The notes under the pieces are model-generated. The model had not been told where the DNA came from and did no database searches. It was given only the letters and a program-made list of their open reading frames with translations. Shown here one piece after another: positions 1 through 8,487 of a stretch of 64,000 nucleotides of DNA. Source of the stretch: JADJOY01 sp046331705 [NCBI: bacterium] (GTDB lineage Bacteria; JADJOY01); assembly GCA_046331705.1 (NCBI GenBank), contig JAXLQJ010000023.1, positions 1-64,000 of the forward strand, in the 5' to 3' direction. The first letter of the stretch is position 1. Each line of letters begins with the position of its first letter. The position numbers and the translations under genes were made by a program.

Positions 1-278
1 CCCGCCGGGCCGTGCGCGGCGGGAGCGGCGTGCATCCTCGTCATATCGCCGGGAAGCTCGGATTGGCACTGGGAGCGGATCGGGTGGACGGCGAGACCGC
101 GCAGGGTGGACGCGTGCCGCCTGCTCGCGTGCGCCGCGAGCAGCGCGTGCCGGAGCCCGACCTTCGCACCCACGAGAGGATCCAGATCGACGACGTTGAT
201 CTAGGATGGCGGGCGTCGCGCGCGCAGCCGTCGCACAACCTCGTGCAACGAAGAGTCCGCGCCACACCCGAGGCAACC
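1..278. other. Unassigned stretch at window edge
   Basis: About 280 bases before the nitroreductase start. Reading frames are open on both strands, as expected at this GC content, but none translates into anything I recognise and none has a convincing start. It may include the end or beginning of a neighbouring gene outside the window. I see no RNA gene or repeat here. Confidence 0.4.
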
Positions 279-926
279 ATGGATCTCGCCACCATCGATG
301 AGCTTCTCACCACGACCCGCAGCGTGCGGCGCCGCCTCGATCTCACGCGCCCCGTCGAACGCGAGGTGATCGAGCGATGCCTCGAGATCGCCGTGCAGGC
401 GCCCACCGGCTCGAACGCGCAGGGCTGGCATTTCGTGGTGGTCACGGACGCCGAGAAGCGACGGGCGATCGGCGCGCTCTACGAGAGATCCTTTCGCGAC
501 TACGAGAAGCGCATGGCCGCGCAGAAGCTCGCCGCCGACGATCCGCGCGCCGCGCAGATGCCGCGTGTGTACTCGTCGGCGTCCTATCTCGCCGAGCACA
601 TGCACGAGGTGCCGGTGCTGGTGATCCCGTGCGTCGAGGGGCGCGTGGAGACCGGCCCGGTGGTGTTCCAGGCGTCGCTCTACGGCTCGATCCTGCCCGC
701 GGCGTGGTCGTTCATGCTGGCGCTGCGCGCCCGCGGAGTCGGCGCGGCGTGGACCACGCTCCACCTCGCGTACGAGAAGGAGATCGCCGCGCTCCTCGGC
801 ATCCCCGAGAGGTACACGCAAGCGGCGCTGCTCCCGGTCGCCTACTACACCGGTGACGGCTTCAAGCCCGCCGCGCGGCTGCCCGTCCGCGAACGCACGT
901 CGTGGAATTCCTGGGGCGCGCGCTGA
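279..926 (+). CDS. Nitroreductase-family FMN oxidoreductase
   Basis: A 215-residue protein of the nitroreductase fold, which binds FMN and reduces nitro groups, quinones or similar acceptors with NAD(P)H. The N-terminal TRSVRR segment (residues 13-18) matches the conserved R-x-S-x-R FMN phosphate-binding motif, and APTGSNAQGW (about 41-50) matches the second conserved FMN-contact region. Length is typical for the family. The frame is open far upstream, but the family's N-terminal helix begins at this ATG, so I start here. It stands alone, and the next gene is on the other strand. The physiological substrate cannot be inferred. Confidence 0.85.
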   Translation: MDLATIDELLTTTRSVRRRLDLTRPVEREVIERCLEIAVQAPTGSNAQGWHFVVVTDAEKRRAIGALYERSFRDYEKRMAAQKLAADDPRAAQMPRVYSSASYLAEHMHEVPVLVIPCVEGRVETGPVVFQASLYGSILPAAWSFMLALRARGVGAAWTTLHLAYEKEIAALLGIPERYTQAALLPVAYYTGDGFKPAARLPVRERTSWNSWGAR

Positions 927-996
927 CGGGCGCCCACGTCGTCGTCGGACGTCCGGTCGATCGGGCGTCCCGGAGCGCTCGGTCACGCCGCGCGCT

Positions 997-1848
997 TCAC
1001 GCGCGCGGCGGAAGCTCCGCGTGCTGCGGTAGGTCGTCGGCGATGTCGAACCATTCCGCTTTCGACGCCACGTGGATGTGGCCCACGGGACGAGCGCCGG
1101 GATCGGTGTCCAGGCTCCCCGCGGGGACGAGGTAGGTATCCCGCCCGCTCACGGAATGCGGCACCTGCGATCCGCAGCGCTTGCAGAAGGTCGCGCCGAA
1201 ATACTTCGCCTCCGGCAGGTCGAAGCGCGTCACCCGCGACTCGCCCGTCACCCACTGGAACTGCTCCGCCTGCACGAACGCGTTGGTGGCGTGCGCGGCG
1301 CTGCGCGAGCGCCGGCACCGCGAGCAATGGCAGTTCTGCATGAGCAGCGGCTTGCCGCGGTACTCGTACGTCACGTCGCCGCACAGACAGCTCCCCTGCG
1401 CGACGCCCGATTTGGGCATCACCTCGGGGCGCGGGACTCCCGGGATGTCGAAGGGCGGCGGAAAAGCCTGGTGCTGGGGGAGCGCATCCGCGATGCGGTA
1501 CCACGGCGCCTTCGACCCCACGAAGATGTGGCTCTGCGGTCGAATGCCGAGCTCGCCCGAGAGGTTCCCCGCGGGCGCGAACACCATTCCCATCTCCGCG
1601 GCGCGAATCGGCGCGACCGAGCCGCACACCGTGCAGAACGAGCGCTTGCCCTGCTCGGAGGAAACGTACTCGCCGAGCAACGCCTCGCCGGAGGTGAAGC
1701 GGAAGTTGGCGATCGGCGCGCTCACGAAGGTGGCGAACGCCGAGCCATGGTGCTTGCGGCACATCGAGCAATGGCAATGGGTCATGAACGAGTACGGCCC
1801 CTCCATCTGGTACTGGACCGCACCGCACAGGCACTTTCCCGTATTCAT
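997..1848 (-). CDS. Tandem GFA/CENP-V-domain zinc protein
   Basis: A 283-residue protein made of two successive GFA (glutathione-dependent formaldehyde-activating enzyme-like) domains. Each domain repeats the same cysteine pattern: KCLCGAV, HCHCSMC and FCTVCGS in the first half, then SCLCGDV, NCHCSRC and FCKRCGS in the second. These cysteines are the usual zinc ligands of the fold. Single-domain members are about 130-150 residues, so this is a clean internal duplication. GFA-domain proteins are linked to formaldehyde or S-adduct chemistry, but many have no known substrate. The ATG is preceded by a GGGGA-type ribosome-binding sequence. Confidence 0.85.
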   Translation of the reverse strand: MNTGKCLCGAVQYQMEGPYSFMTHCHCSMCRKHHGSAFATFVSAPIANFRFTSGEALLGEYVSSEQGKRSFCTVCGSVAPIRAAEMGMVFAPAGNLSGELGIRPQSHIFVGSKAPWYRIADALPQHQAFPPPFDIPGVPRPEVMPKSGVAQGSCLCGDVTYEYRGKPLLMQNCHCSRCRRSRSAAHATNAFVQAEQFQWVTGESRVTRFDLPEAKYFGATFCKRCGSQVPHSVSGRDTYLVPAGSLDTDPGARPVGHIHVASKAEWFDIADDLPQHAELPPRA

Positions 1849-2137
1849 GGATCATCCCCTCGACAGACGCATCGTCGATGCGCTTTCGCTGACCCTACGC
1901 GATGCGCGGGTGCGGGCCAAGTCGAGCGACCCGCCAGCGGCCTCCTTGCCCGCTGCATCGCAGCATCCGCGCGCGGAATCCCCGGTGCGCCGCAGCCGTG
2001 ACCCACGCGCGCGCAGCTCGGCGCTCGGGGAGAGCGGAGCGCGACGATCGGCATGAGCCCGTAGAGCGCGAGCACAAAGTGCCGCACTCGCCTTCGATCT
2101 TCTCGCGGCGCCGGGCCGAACCAGCGCGCGCGGGCGC

Positions 2138-3361
2138 TCAGTCGAACGCGAAGGTGGCCTTCACGACGCCGGTGGCGTTCTTGTCGTACATCGCCACGAA
2201 CGCCTTGCCCCAATCGGCGAGCGCGTACCGGTGGGTGACGAGCGACGAGAGGTCGAGCCCGCGCCGCACCAGCTCCAGGTAGATCTCCATCGCGTGCAGC
2301 CGCTTACCCTCGAAATCCTCGGTGGCGAATGCGTTGCACCCGATCAGCTCGAGCTCCTTGAAGTAGCAGGGCGTCCACTCGAATCGCGCCGGCGCCTCGA
2401 CGCCGGTGACCACGATCTTGGCCCGGGTGCTGGTGAACCGGAACGCGGCTTCCACCGACGCCGGCGAGCCCACCGTGTCGTACACGGTGCCGGTGCCCTT
2501 CACGAGCCAGGGCAATCCCTTCCACGGCCGGTACGGTTGCACGCCGGTGAGCGCCGCCACGCGCTCGATCAGCTCGAGCGGTCGCGACGGCAGGATCTCC
2601 GAAGCGCCCAGCTCGCGCGCGCGCTGGGCTTGGTGCGGATGCCGCGCGATCGCCCACACCGCAATGGACGGATGGAGCTTCCGCACCGCGGCGACGGTCA
2701 TGAGGCCGAGGGTGCCGCAGCCGTAGACCACCACCGGCAGATCGCCCTGCGGCGGGTGGCGCAGGATCGCGTGGAGCTGCACCGAGAACGGATCGGAGAG
2801 CACCGCCTGGGTATCGGTCACCGCGTCGGGAACGGGAATGAGCTGCGACTCGTGAGCCGAGTAGTAGGGCGCGAAGGCACCGCCCACCGCCGAGCAGTTC
2901 CCCATGTGGATGCCCGCCGGGATGCGGCCCTCGGTGAAATGCTCGCAGAGCGAGTAGTCACCGTTCGCGCAATGCGGGCACGGCGGATGGATGCCGCGCG
3001 GCCCGCACGAGAGCCACGGGTTGAGCACCACGCGCTGACCGACGGCGAGCTTCTTGACCGCCGGCCCCACGCGATCGACGACGCCGATGCTCTCGTGGCC
3101 GAGGATGTGCGGGAACGAGATGACCGCCGTCATCGGGTTGTCGAACGATCCCTTGAGGAAGACCTGCTTGGCGTCGCTGCCGCAGATCCCGGTCAGCCGG
3201 TTCTTGACGAGCACCCAGTCGTCGGCGACCAGATTGGGCTCGGGCACCTCTTCGAGCTGCATCGGCGCCCAGCTGCCCACGAAGCCTTCGGGCGTGAAGA
3301 AGCTCGCGATCTTGGCGGCGGCGAGCTTCGGCATCGAGTAGCGGAAGAGCAACGCTTTCAT
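2138..3361 (-). CDS. Zinc-dependent MDR alcohol dehydrogenase
   Basis: A 407-residue medium-chain dehydrogenase. The catalytic zinc site is visible as GICGSD (Cys60) and GHE (His89-Glu90). The structural zinc lobe has cysteines at 119, 128, 131 and 139, with an unusually long loop between the first two. The nucleotide-binding motif GCGTLG lies at 214-219. The full length and all key residues suggest an active NAD(P)-dependent enzyme. The substrate is unknown: it resembles generic threonine/sorbitol-type MDR proteins rather than a named one. The 289 bases separating it from the GFA gene downstream show nothing I can name. Confidence 0.85.
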   Translation of the reverse strand: MKALLFRYSMPKLAAAKIASFFTPEGFVGSWAPMQLEEVPEPNLVADDWVLVKNRLTGICGSDAKQVFLKGSFDNPMTAVISFPHILGHESIGVVDRVGPAVKKLAVGQRVVLNPWLSCGPRGIHPPCPHCANGDYSLCEHFTEGRIPAGIHMGNCSAVGGAFAPYYSAHESQLIPVPDAVTDTQAVLSDPFSVQLHAILRHPPQGDLPVVVYGCGTLGLMTVAAVRKLHPSIAVWAIARHPHQAQRARELGASEILPSRPLELIERVAALTGVQPYRPWKGLPWLVKGTGTVYDTVGSPASVEAAFRFTSTRAKIVVTGVEAPARFEWTPCYFKELELIGCNAFATEDFEGKRLHAMEIYLELVRRGLDLSSLVTHRYALADWGKAFVAMYDKNATGVVKATFAFD

Positions 3362-3479
3362 GGAGAGCCTCGGGGAGGGGGAGGGGAAGCGTCGGAGACG
3401 AGCGCGGGACGAATGCTCACGAAGGCGATCGATCGTGCCGGCGCATCGGCGGGCGAGGGCGAAGACGGGAACGAGGCAT

Positions 3480-4598
3480 TCAGGCCCAGAGCAGCCAGCG
3501 GCGCACCACCACCAGCTCGAGCGCGACCTCCACCTTTCGCAGCGCTCGTTCCAGCCGTTGCACGCGATCGGCCTGCTCGGGGCCCAGCGCCGCGCGACCG
3601 GGGCCGTTGTCGCCGTAGAGCAACGTCACGCCGCCCCGTCGGGGGAAGATCGGCGCCACCACGGCGGTGTTGGGGCTCGCGCCGCCACCCAGCGCCGCCA
3701 GCAGCGATCCGTCCTCCACCGCGGCCCGCAGCGGCTCGTGCAACATCGCATGCTCGGTGAGCGCGCGCTCCGCCAACCCGCCGTCGAGCGGAATGGTCAC
3801 GCGCCGGAACGCGGCGGGGTCTGCCGCCGGGGCGTGGACGCGCACGCCGCGCAACGCGCCCCCGTGCAAGCGGAAGATCGCCACGCGCTCGAACCAGGTC
3901 CGCGCGTACTCGAGCAAGGCTTCGTCCACCTCCCGGCGACGCTCGGCGGCGGCGGCCTGCTTGGAGAAGGTGGTCTCGGCGTCGGGGGCGCGGCGGGCGA
4001 GCGGCAGCGCCTCCTCGAACCCGGCGTACGGGTCCTCCGGAGCGGCGAGCTCGCCGAAGTCGACGTCGCATTCGCGCTCGGCGAGCGGGTTGGCGTTCTC
4101 CGCCTCCACGCCCGCGCGGATGCGCGCCAGCTTCTCGATGCCCGCCGGCCGGTAGAACTCCGCGAACGTCGGCACGTCGTAGTGCGCTTCCAGGCCCTTC
4201 TTGATGACGAAATCCGGCATCGCCCGCACGCGGATGGAGCGCCCGGTGCGAAACGCCAGCTCGTCGATCGCCTTGAAGTTGGTGGGGTCCGCCATCGCGA
4301 CGGTGACGCCGCCGCGGTCCACCGTGAGCGGCAGCACCGTGTAGCGAATCGCGACGTCGCGGGGGATCGCGCGCAGCGCGTCCGGTCGCACGTGACCGAT
4401 CTGCTTCGGATCCGCCGCTGGCACCCCGAAATACTCGGAGAGATGCTGCGTCAGGGTGCCGGTGCTCAGGAAGCCGAGATCGACGAGGTTGTAGCCGAGC
4501 CGGCCGCCAAACAGGATCTGCGCTTCGAGCGCCAGCCTGAGCTGCTGCGAGTTGATGGCGCCTTGGGTGACCAGGTACTGGCCGAGGGGCATGCCCAT
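3480..4598 (-). CDS. Stand-alone MshEN (GspE/PilB N-terminal) protein
   Basis: A 372-residue protein whose first about 140 residues look like the MshEN domain found at the N-terminus of type II secretion and type IV pilus ATPases: MGMPLGQYLV, then GGRLGYNLVDLGFL, then a second helical/beta lobe with VAMADPTN. In that family the RLG-x-x-L repeats bind cyclic di-GMP. No Walker ATPase follows. The C-terminal half (about 200-372) is an unidentified domain that may be GAF-like. I start at the ATG at 4598 because residues from an earlier ATG (4691) are low-complexity and do not resemble the domain; an ATG two codons later is also possible. It may be a cyclic-di-GMP sensor or adaptor. Confidence 0.65.
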   Translation of the reverse strand: MGMPLGQYLVTQGAINSQQLRLALEAQILFGGRLGYNLVDLGFLSTGTLTQHLSEYFGVPAADPKQIGHVRPDALRAIPRDVAIRYTVLPLTVDRGGVTVAMADPTNFKAIDELAFRTGRSIRVRAMPDFVIKKGLEAHYDVPTFAEFYRPAGIEKLARIRAGVEAENANPLAERECDVDFGELAAPEDPYAGFEEALPLARRAPDAETTFSKQAAAAERRREVDEALLEYARTWFERVAIFRLHGGALRGVRVHAPAADPAAFRRVTIPLDGGLAERALTEHAMLHEPLRAAVEDGSLLAALGGGASPNTAVVAPIFPRRGGVTLLYGDNGPGRAALGPEQADRVQRLERALRKVEVALELVVVRRWLLWA

Positions 4599-4815
4599 GA
4601 TGGCCTCACGAAACGCGCGCGGAGGGGGCGGGACCGTCACGCCCGGGTCGCGAGAGGACCGATTGTCGCGCGAACGCGCGGATCGACGCAACGAACTTTC
4701 GTCGTGTGCTCGGTGCCGCGCGCACGCGGCCCGCGGGTGCTTGTGACCCCATCGGACGTCGAGTAATCATCGACCTCGCCATTCGCTCGACCTCGTTCCC
4801 GGCTCTCGCTCCGCG

Positions 4816-5910
4816 ATGTCGCTCGCTCCCGTTTCCGCGATCCGCACGCCACCCAGCCCGCGCGCCGTCGAGCCGCGCGCGCGGCAGCTGCCCGCCGACG
4901 TCGAGCGCATGCTCACGTGGCTCCTCGCCGGGCCGGTGCGCGACGCCGATGGCTGCCTCAAGAGCTGGTGCGACGACGCGCGGCCCGGCTTCCGGTACGC
5001 CGAGGCGACCGGGTTCTTGGTCCGCGTGCTGCTCGATCTGCATCAACGGGCCGGCAGCGACGAGCTGTGCCGCGAGGCCCGCCGCTCGGCGCGCGCCCTG
5101 GTGAGCGAGCAGCACCCGTCGGGAGGCTTCGGGCGCGACGACGCGCTCTACAGCTTCGACTCGGGCGTGTGCCTGAGCGCGTGGCTGCGCCTCCTCGAGA
5201 TCGAGGGCGGCGCCGCGGACGCCGAGATCCCGGCCGCGGCGGCCGCGGCGGCGCGCTTCCTCGACGCGGCGGTGCGCGCGCGCCACGCGGCGCTGCGGGT
5301 CGCGGACGGCACGCCGATCGCGCCGGCGCGCTGGTCGCTCGCCTTCGGCCCGCACCAGCTCAAGGCGGTGCACGCGCTGACCCGCGCCGAGCGGCTCGGG
5401 CTCGCGCGCCGGGCGAGCGCGACGGCGCTCGCACCCACTCAGCGCATCGCCGCCGCTCACTGGCACGACGATCATTTCCACTGGAGCCCGTCGCACTGCG
5501 CGAGTTACGCCCATGCGCATTGCTACGCGCTCGAAGGCCTCCTCGCCCACCAGCGCGATGGCCTCGCGCCGCCGCGCGCACGCGCGATGCTCGCCGCCGG
5601 CGCCGACTGGCTGGCCCGCGTGCAATCGGCGAGCGGCGCCATCCCGAGCTGGCACGGGGACGCCGCGGAGCCGCCGCTGCATCCCGCGGATGCCACCGCG
5701 CAGGCGGTGCGCATCTGGGTGGTGGTGGATCGTGCGCGTCACGCCGCCGCGATCGAGCGCGCGCTCGCCTTCCTCGACAGCCTCACCGAGCCGGACGGCG
5801 GCGTGCGTTACGCCGCGTCGCGCCCCGAGCGATCGAGCTGGGCCACGCTCTTCGCCATTCAGGCCAAGCTGCTCGCGCGTCTCGGGCCGAGCGAAGACCC
5901 CATCGCATGA
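4816..5910 (+). CDS. Alpha/alpha-barrel (prenyltransferase/cyclase-like) hypothetical protein
   Basis: A 364-residue soluble protein with regularly spaced helices and recurring G-G-x-G turns (for example QHPSGGFGRDD near 100). It resembles the alpha/alpha toroid of squalene-cyclase-like, prenyltransferase-beta and lanthionine-cyclase-like proteins. I cannot see the DDxD acid motif of terpene cyclases, nor a clear zinc triad, so the enzymatic role is open. HWHDDHFHWSPSHC (about 215-230) is an unusual His-rich stretch that could bind metal. It lies divergent from the MshEN gene, 217 bases away, and is followed after 22 bases by a small gene with a strong ribosome-binding site. Confidence 0.5.
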   Translation: MSLAPVSAIRTPPSPRAVEPRARQLPADVERMLTWLLAGPVRDADGCLKSWCDDARPGFRYAEATGFLVRVLLDLHQRAGSDELCREARRSARALVSEQHPSGGFGRDDALYSFDSGVCLSAWLRLLEIEGGAADAEIPAAAAAAARFLDAAVRARHAALRVADGTPIAPARWSLAFGPHQLKAVHALTRAERLGLARRASATALAPTQRIAAAHWHDDHFHWSPSHCASYAHAHCYALEGLLAHQRDGLAPPRARAMLAAGADWLARVQSASGAIPSWHGDAAEPPLHPADATAQAVRIWVVVDRARHAAAIERALAFLDSLTEPDGGVRYAASRPERSSWATLFAIQAKLLARLGPSEDPIA

Positions 5911-5932
5911 ACGATCTCGCACGGAGGGCCCT

Positions 5933-6262
5933 GTGCTGACACCCGGAGCGCTGTTCAAGATGGGAACCGAGATCGTCGCGGGGCTGCGCGAGATCCTGGT
6001 CGAGCTCAAGCACGTGCGCAGCACGATCGACGACGGTCTCGGCGAGCTGCTCGAGCAGATGCGCGTGTTCACCGAGCGCCTCGACGGCATGAGCGAGCAG
6101 ATCGACCGCGCGATGGCCATGGTGACCAGCGTCATCGAGGACGACACCGTCCTCGCCGACGACGCGCCGCCCGATCAGGTGCTGCGCCGCGCCGCCGCCG
6201 CGGCGCGCAAGGCGTCCCAGGGCGCGAGCCCGGCGCCGCGCCGCAAGTCGCGCAAGTCCTGA
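5933..6262 (+). CDS. Small coiled-coil protein of unknown function
   Basis: A 109-residue protein starting at GTG, chosen because ACGGAGGG sits just upstream (5921-5928). An ATG at 5960 is the alternative. The first about 70 residues are a heptad-rich helix suited to a coiled coil (GLREILVELKHVRSTIDDG and onward), and the C-terminus is basic (RRKSRKS), perhaps contacting nucleic acid or membrane. I recognise no family. It follows the helical-barrel gene by 22 bases and precedes the PP-loop gene by 88, so it could be co-transcribed with either. Confidence 0.55.
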   Translation: MLTPGALFKMGTEIVAGLREILVELKHVRSTIDDGLGELLEQMRVFTERLDGMSEQIDRAMAMVTSVIEDDTVLADDAPPDQVLRRAAAAARKASQGASPAPRRKSRKS

Positions 6263-6308
6263 CGCCGGTTCGCCCGCCGCGTGGGTGCGGCTCGGCGCGC
6301 TCGCCGGG

Positions 6309-6314
6309 TATGAT
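6309..6314 (+). promoter_or_regulatory. Candidate -10 box upstream of the PP-loop gene
   Basis: TATGAT matches 5 of 6 positions of the sigma-70 -10 consensus and is rare in such GC-rich sequence. It lies 36 bases before the ATG at 6351. I do not see a good -35 at 16-18 bases, so activator dependence or chance are both possible. Confidence 0.3.
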
Positions 6315-6350
6315 GCGCGGGCCCTCCCGCTCGCACCGCCGCAGGTCCTC

Positions 6351-7169
6351 ATGCCCGATGTCGCGTTGATGTTCAGTGGCGGCGTGGACTCCACCATGGC
6401 CGCGGCGCTCCTCGCCGAGCGCTTCGACCGCGTTCACCTGCTCACCTACCACAACGGTCACGGCACCGCGTGGATGGGCCGGTCGGCGAAACGCGTGGAG
6501 GAGCTGCGCGCGCGCTACGGCGCCGAGAAGTTCACGCACACCCTCGACACCACCCAGGCGTTCATGCAGGAGGTGGTGACGGGCAAGCTGGTCGAGAACT
6601 ATCGCGAGTACGGCTCGGGCTTCATCTGGTGCATGGGCTGCAAGCTCGCCATGCACGCCCGCTCGGCCATCTACTGTCTCGACAACGGCATCCGCCACAT
6701 GGCCGACGGCTCCTCGGGATCCACCCAGGAGATGGTCGAGCAGATGGTGGTGAGCCTGTCGCTCGTCCGGCTCTTCTACGCGAGCTACGGCATCCAGTTC
6801 TTCACGCCGGTCTACGACATCCCGCGCGCGGAGGAGCAAGCGGAGCTCCGGCGGCGCGGATTCCGCATGGGTGTGCAGATCCTGGGACGGAACGTCGGCA
6901 TTCAGCCGCAATGCTACGCCGGCCTCACGTACTACGCGCCCTATCTGCTCTTCCACAAAGCACCCGATCACGAGGAGGCGAACGTGGCCCGTTTCATCCG
7001 CGACAAGAGCACCACCGCGCACGCCATCGTGGAGCGCTGGTTCCACGAGCGGGGCCGCGCCGTCCCCGAGCTCGAGCGCATCCCGCCGCTACCGTGGGAC
7101 GACGACCACGGCCCGATCCTCGCCGCGGGCGAGGACGGCGCGCGCGGCGTCGACGAGCGAGCTCCCTGA
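6351..7169 (+). CDS. PP-loop (N-type) ATP pyrophosphatase-like protein
   Basis: A 272-residue protein with the PP-loop SGGVDS at residues 9-14, which binds ATP for adenylation in enzymes such as QueC, ThiI, TtcA, MnmA and GMP synthetase. A Cys pair, WCMGC (Cys94, Cys97), lies mid-protein and could bind zinc or an iron-sulphur cluster, or carry a sulphur. A later conserved-looking QPQCYAGL segment adds a third Cys. It is not a close match to any named family I know. I start at the ATG directly before the PP-loop strand. Its stop overlaps the next start (TGATG), implying translational coupling with a Cys-rich small protein. Confidence 0.65.
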   Translation: MPDVALMFSGGVDSTMAAALLAERFDRVHLLTYHNGHGTAWMGRSAKRVEELRARYGAEKFTHTLDTTQAFMQEVVTGKLVENYREYGSGFIWCMGCKLAMHARSAIYCLDNGIRHMADGSSGSTQEMVEQMVVSLSLVRLFYASYGIQFFTPVYDIPRAEEQAELRRRGFRMGVQILGRNVGIQPQCYAGLTYYAPYLLFHKAPDHEEANVARFIRDKSTTAHAIVERWFHERGRAVPELERIPPLPWDDDHGPILAAGEDGARGVDERAP

Positions 7170-7594
7170 TGCCCTGTTGCGGCGGCAACAAGGGCGGCAA
7201 GCCGATCTCGCGTCTCCAGTACGCGCTCGGGCGCGTGATCTTCGCGGGAGTGCGGGTCACGCTCGGCGCCGCGCTCGCGCTCGCGGCGCGGCTCAGCCCG
7301 CGTTTCCGCGAGATCCATTCCTTCTGGACGCTGCTCTCCGCCGATTGGGAGCGCGCCATCGCGCGCCGCGAGGGAATCCTCTTTCACCACGAGATCCACG
7401 ACGCCTCGTGTCGCCTGGCGCCGCCGAGCCATCGCGACGCGACCGCCGGCGATGCGTCGTTCGGCGCCGACTGGGGCGACGACACGCTCCTCGCCGAGCC
7501 CGAGGTGCCCGCTGCGGTGCCCACGCCCGGCGCGGATCGCGATCCTCGGGACACGCGCCCGCGCGCCCTTCTCGAGCCCGCCCCCGTTGCCTGA
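7169..7594 (+). CDS. Small Cys-motif membrane-associated protein
   Basis: A 141-residue protein whose N-terminus is MPCCGGNKGG, a vicinal Cys pair followed by Gly. It then has one hydrophobic/amphipathic segment (about 18-45) and a soluble tail with HHEIHD. I know no family for it. Its ATG overlaps the PP-loop gene stop by one base and its end overlaps the start of the metallo-beta-lactamase-fold gene, so the three are probably made together. The CC-GG head could be a sulphur or metal acceptor, but that is a guess. Confidence 0.5.
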   Translation: MPCCGGNKGGKPISRLQYALGRVIFAGVRVTLGAALALAARLSPRFREIHSFWTLLSADWERAIARREGILFHHEIHDASCRLAPPSHRDATAGDASFGADWGDDTLLAEPEVPAAVPTPGADRDPRDTRPRALLEPAPVA

Positions 7595-8402
7595 CGCGAC
7601 GCTGCGCATCACCTGGATCCGCACCTCGACGCTCCTCGTCGAGGTGGGCGACTTCCGCGTGCTCACGGACCCGTGGTTCGGGCGGATCATGCGGGTGGTG
7701 CCGGTGTTCGCGGCGCCCGGCGTCGCGCTCGGCGAGCTGCCGCGCATCGACCTGCTGCTGGTGTCGCATCTTCACGCCGATCACTTCTCGGTCGCCGCCG
7801 CGCGCGCGCTGCGCGCCGCGAACCCCGGGCTGGCGGCGGTGAGCTGCCCGGGCTCGGCGGCCACCTTCGCGCGGGCCGGCGTGCCCGTGACCGAGCTCGC
7901 ACCTGGCGCCACCACGCGCGCGGGTCCGCTCACCCTGACCGCGACGCCTTGCTCGCACACCGGTCCGCCGCCGGCGGAGGTCAACTTCCTGGCGCGCTTC
8001 GCGGACACGACGTTCTTCTTCGGAGGCGATGCGCGGCTCTCGGACGCCTTCGCCGAGATCGGCGCGACGCAGCCGCCGGACGTGGCGGCGCTGCCGATCG
8101 GCGGCACGCGGATCTTCGGCCGTCGCACCACGATGGACCCCGGCGATGCGCTCGCGGCGGCGCGTGCGCTGCGCGCTCGCTTCGTGATCCCGATCCACGA
8201 GGGAGGTGAATGGATGCCGCTGCCGCCCGCGTCGTGGCATCCGGGCCGTACCCGCGCCTTCGAGCGCCTGTGCTGCGACCCCGTCCGCCACGCGGGCCCC
8301 ACCTGCGTGCGTCTCGAGCGCGGCGAGCGCGCCACCTTCACGGGTCACGGCCGGTCTCTCGCCCTCGCGAACGTCTCGCGATACGCGAGCTCGCCGGCGT
8401 GA
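7587..8402 (+). CDS. MBL-fold metal-dependent hydrolase
   Basis: About 271 residues of the metallo-beta-lactamase fold. The metal motif SHLHADH is at about 60-66 (His61, His63, Asp65, His66 from the start used), with further ligands likely in PCSHTG, FFGGDAR and IPIHEGGE. The pattern resembles UlaG/UPF0173-type or NAPE-PLD-like hydrolases that act on lactones or phosphodiesters. The start is uncertain: I use the TTG at 7587, just before the first beta strand and overlapping the previous stop. An ATG at 7452 would add 45 residues that look like out-of-frame sequence. Confidence 0.7.
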   Translation: MPDATLRITWIRTSTLLVEVGDFRVLTDPWFGRIMRVVPVFAAPGVALGELPRIDLLLVSHLHADHFSVAAARALRAANPGLAAVSCPGSAATFARAGVPVTELAPGATTRAGPLTLTATPCSHTGPPPAEVNFLARFADTTFFFGGDARLSDAFAEIGATQPPDVAALPIGGTRIFGRRTTMDPGDALAAARALRARFVIPIHEGGEWMPLPPASWHPGRTRAFERLCCDPVRHAGPTCVRLERGERATFTGHGRSLALANVSRYASSPA

Positions 8403-8487
8403 TCGCCCGGCGCGCGATCGCTCGGACCGCCGGCTCCGCGCCGGCCACGGGGAGCGCTTGGACAACGAGCGCGAACCGTGCGAGGAC

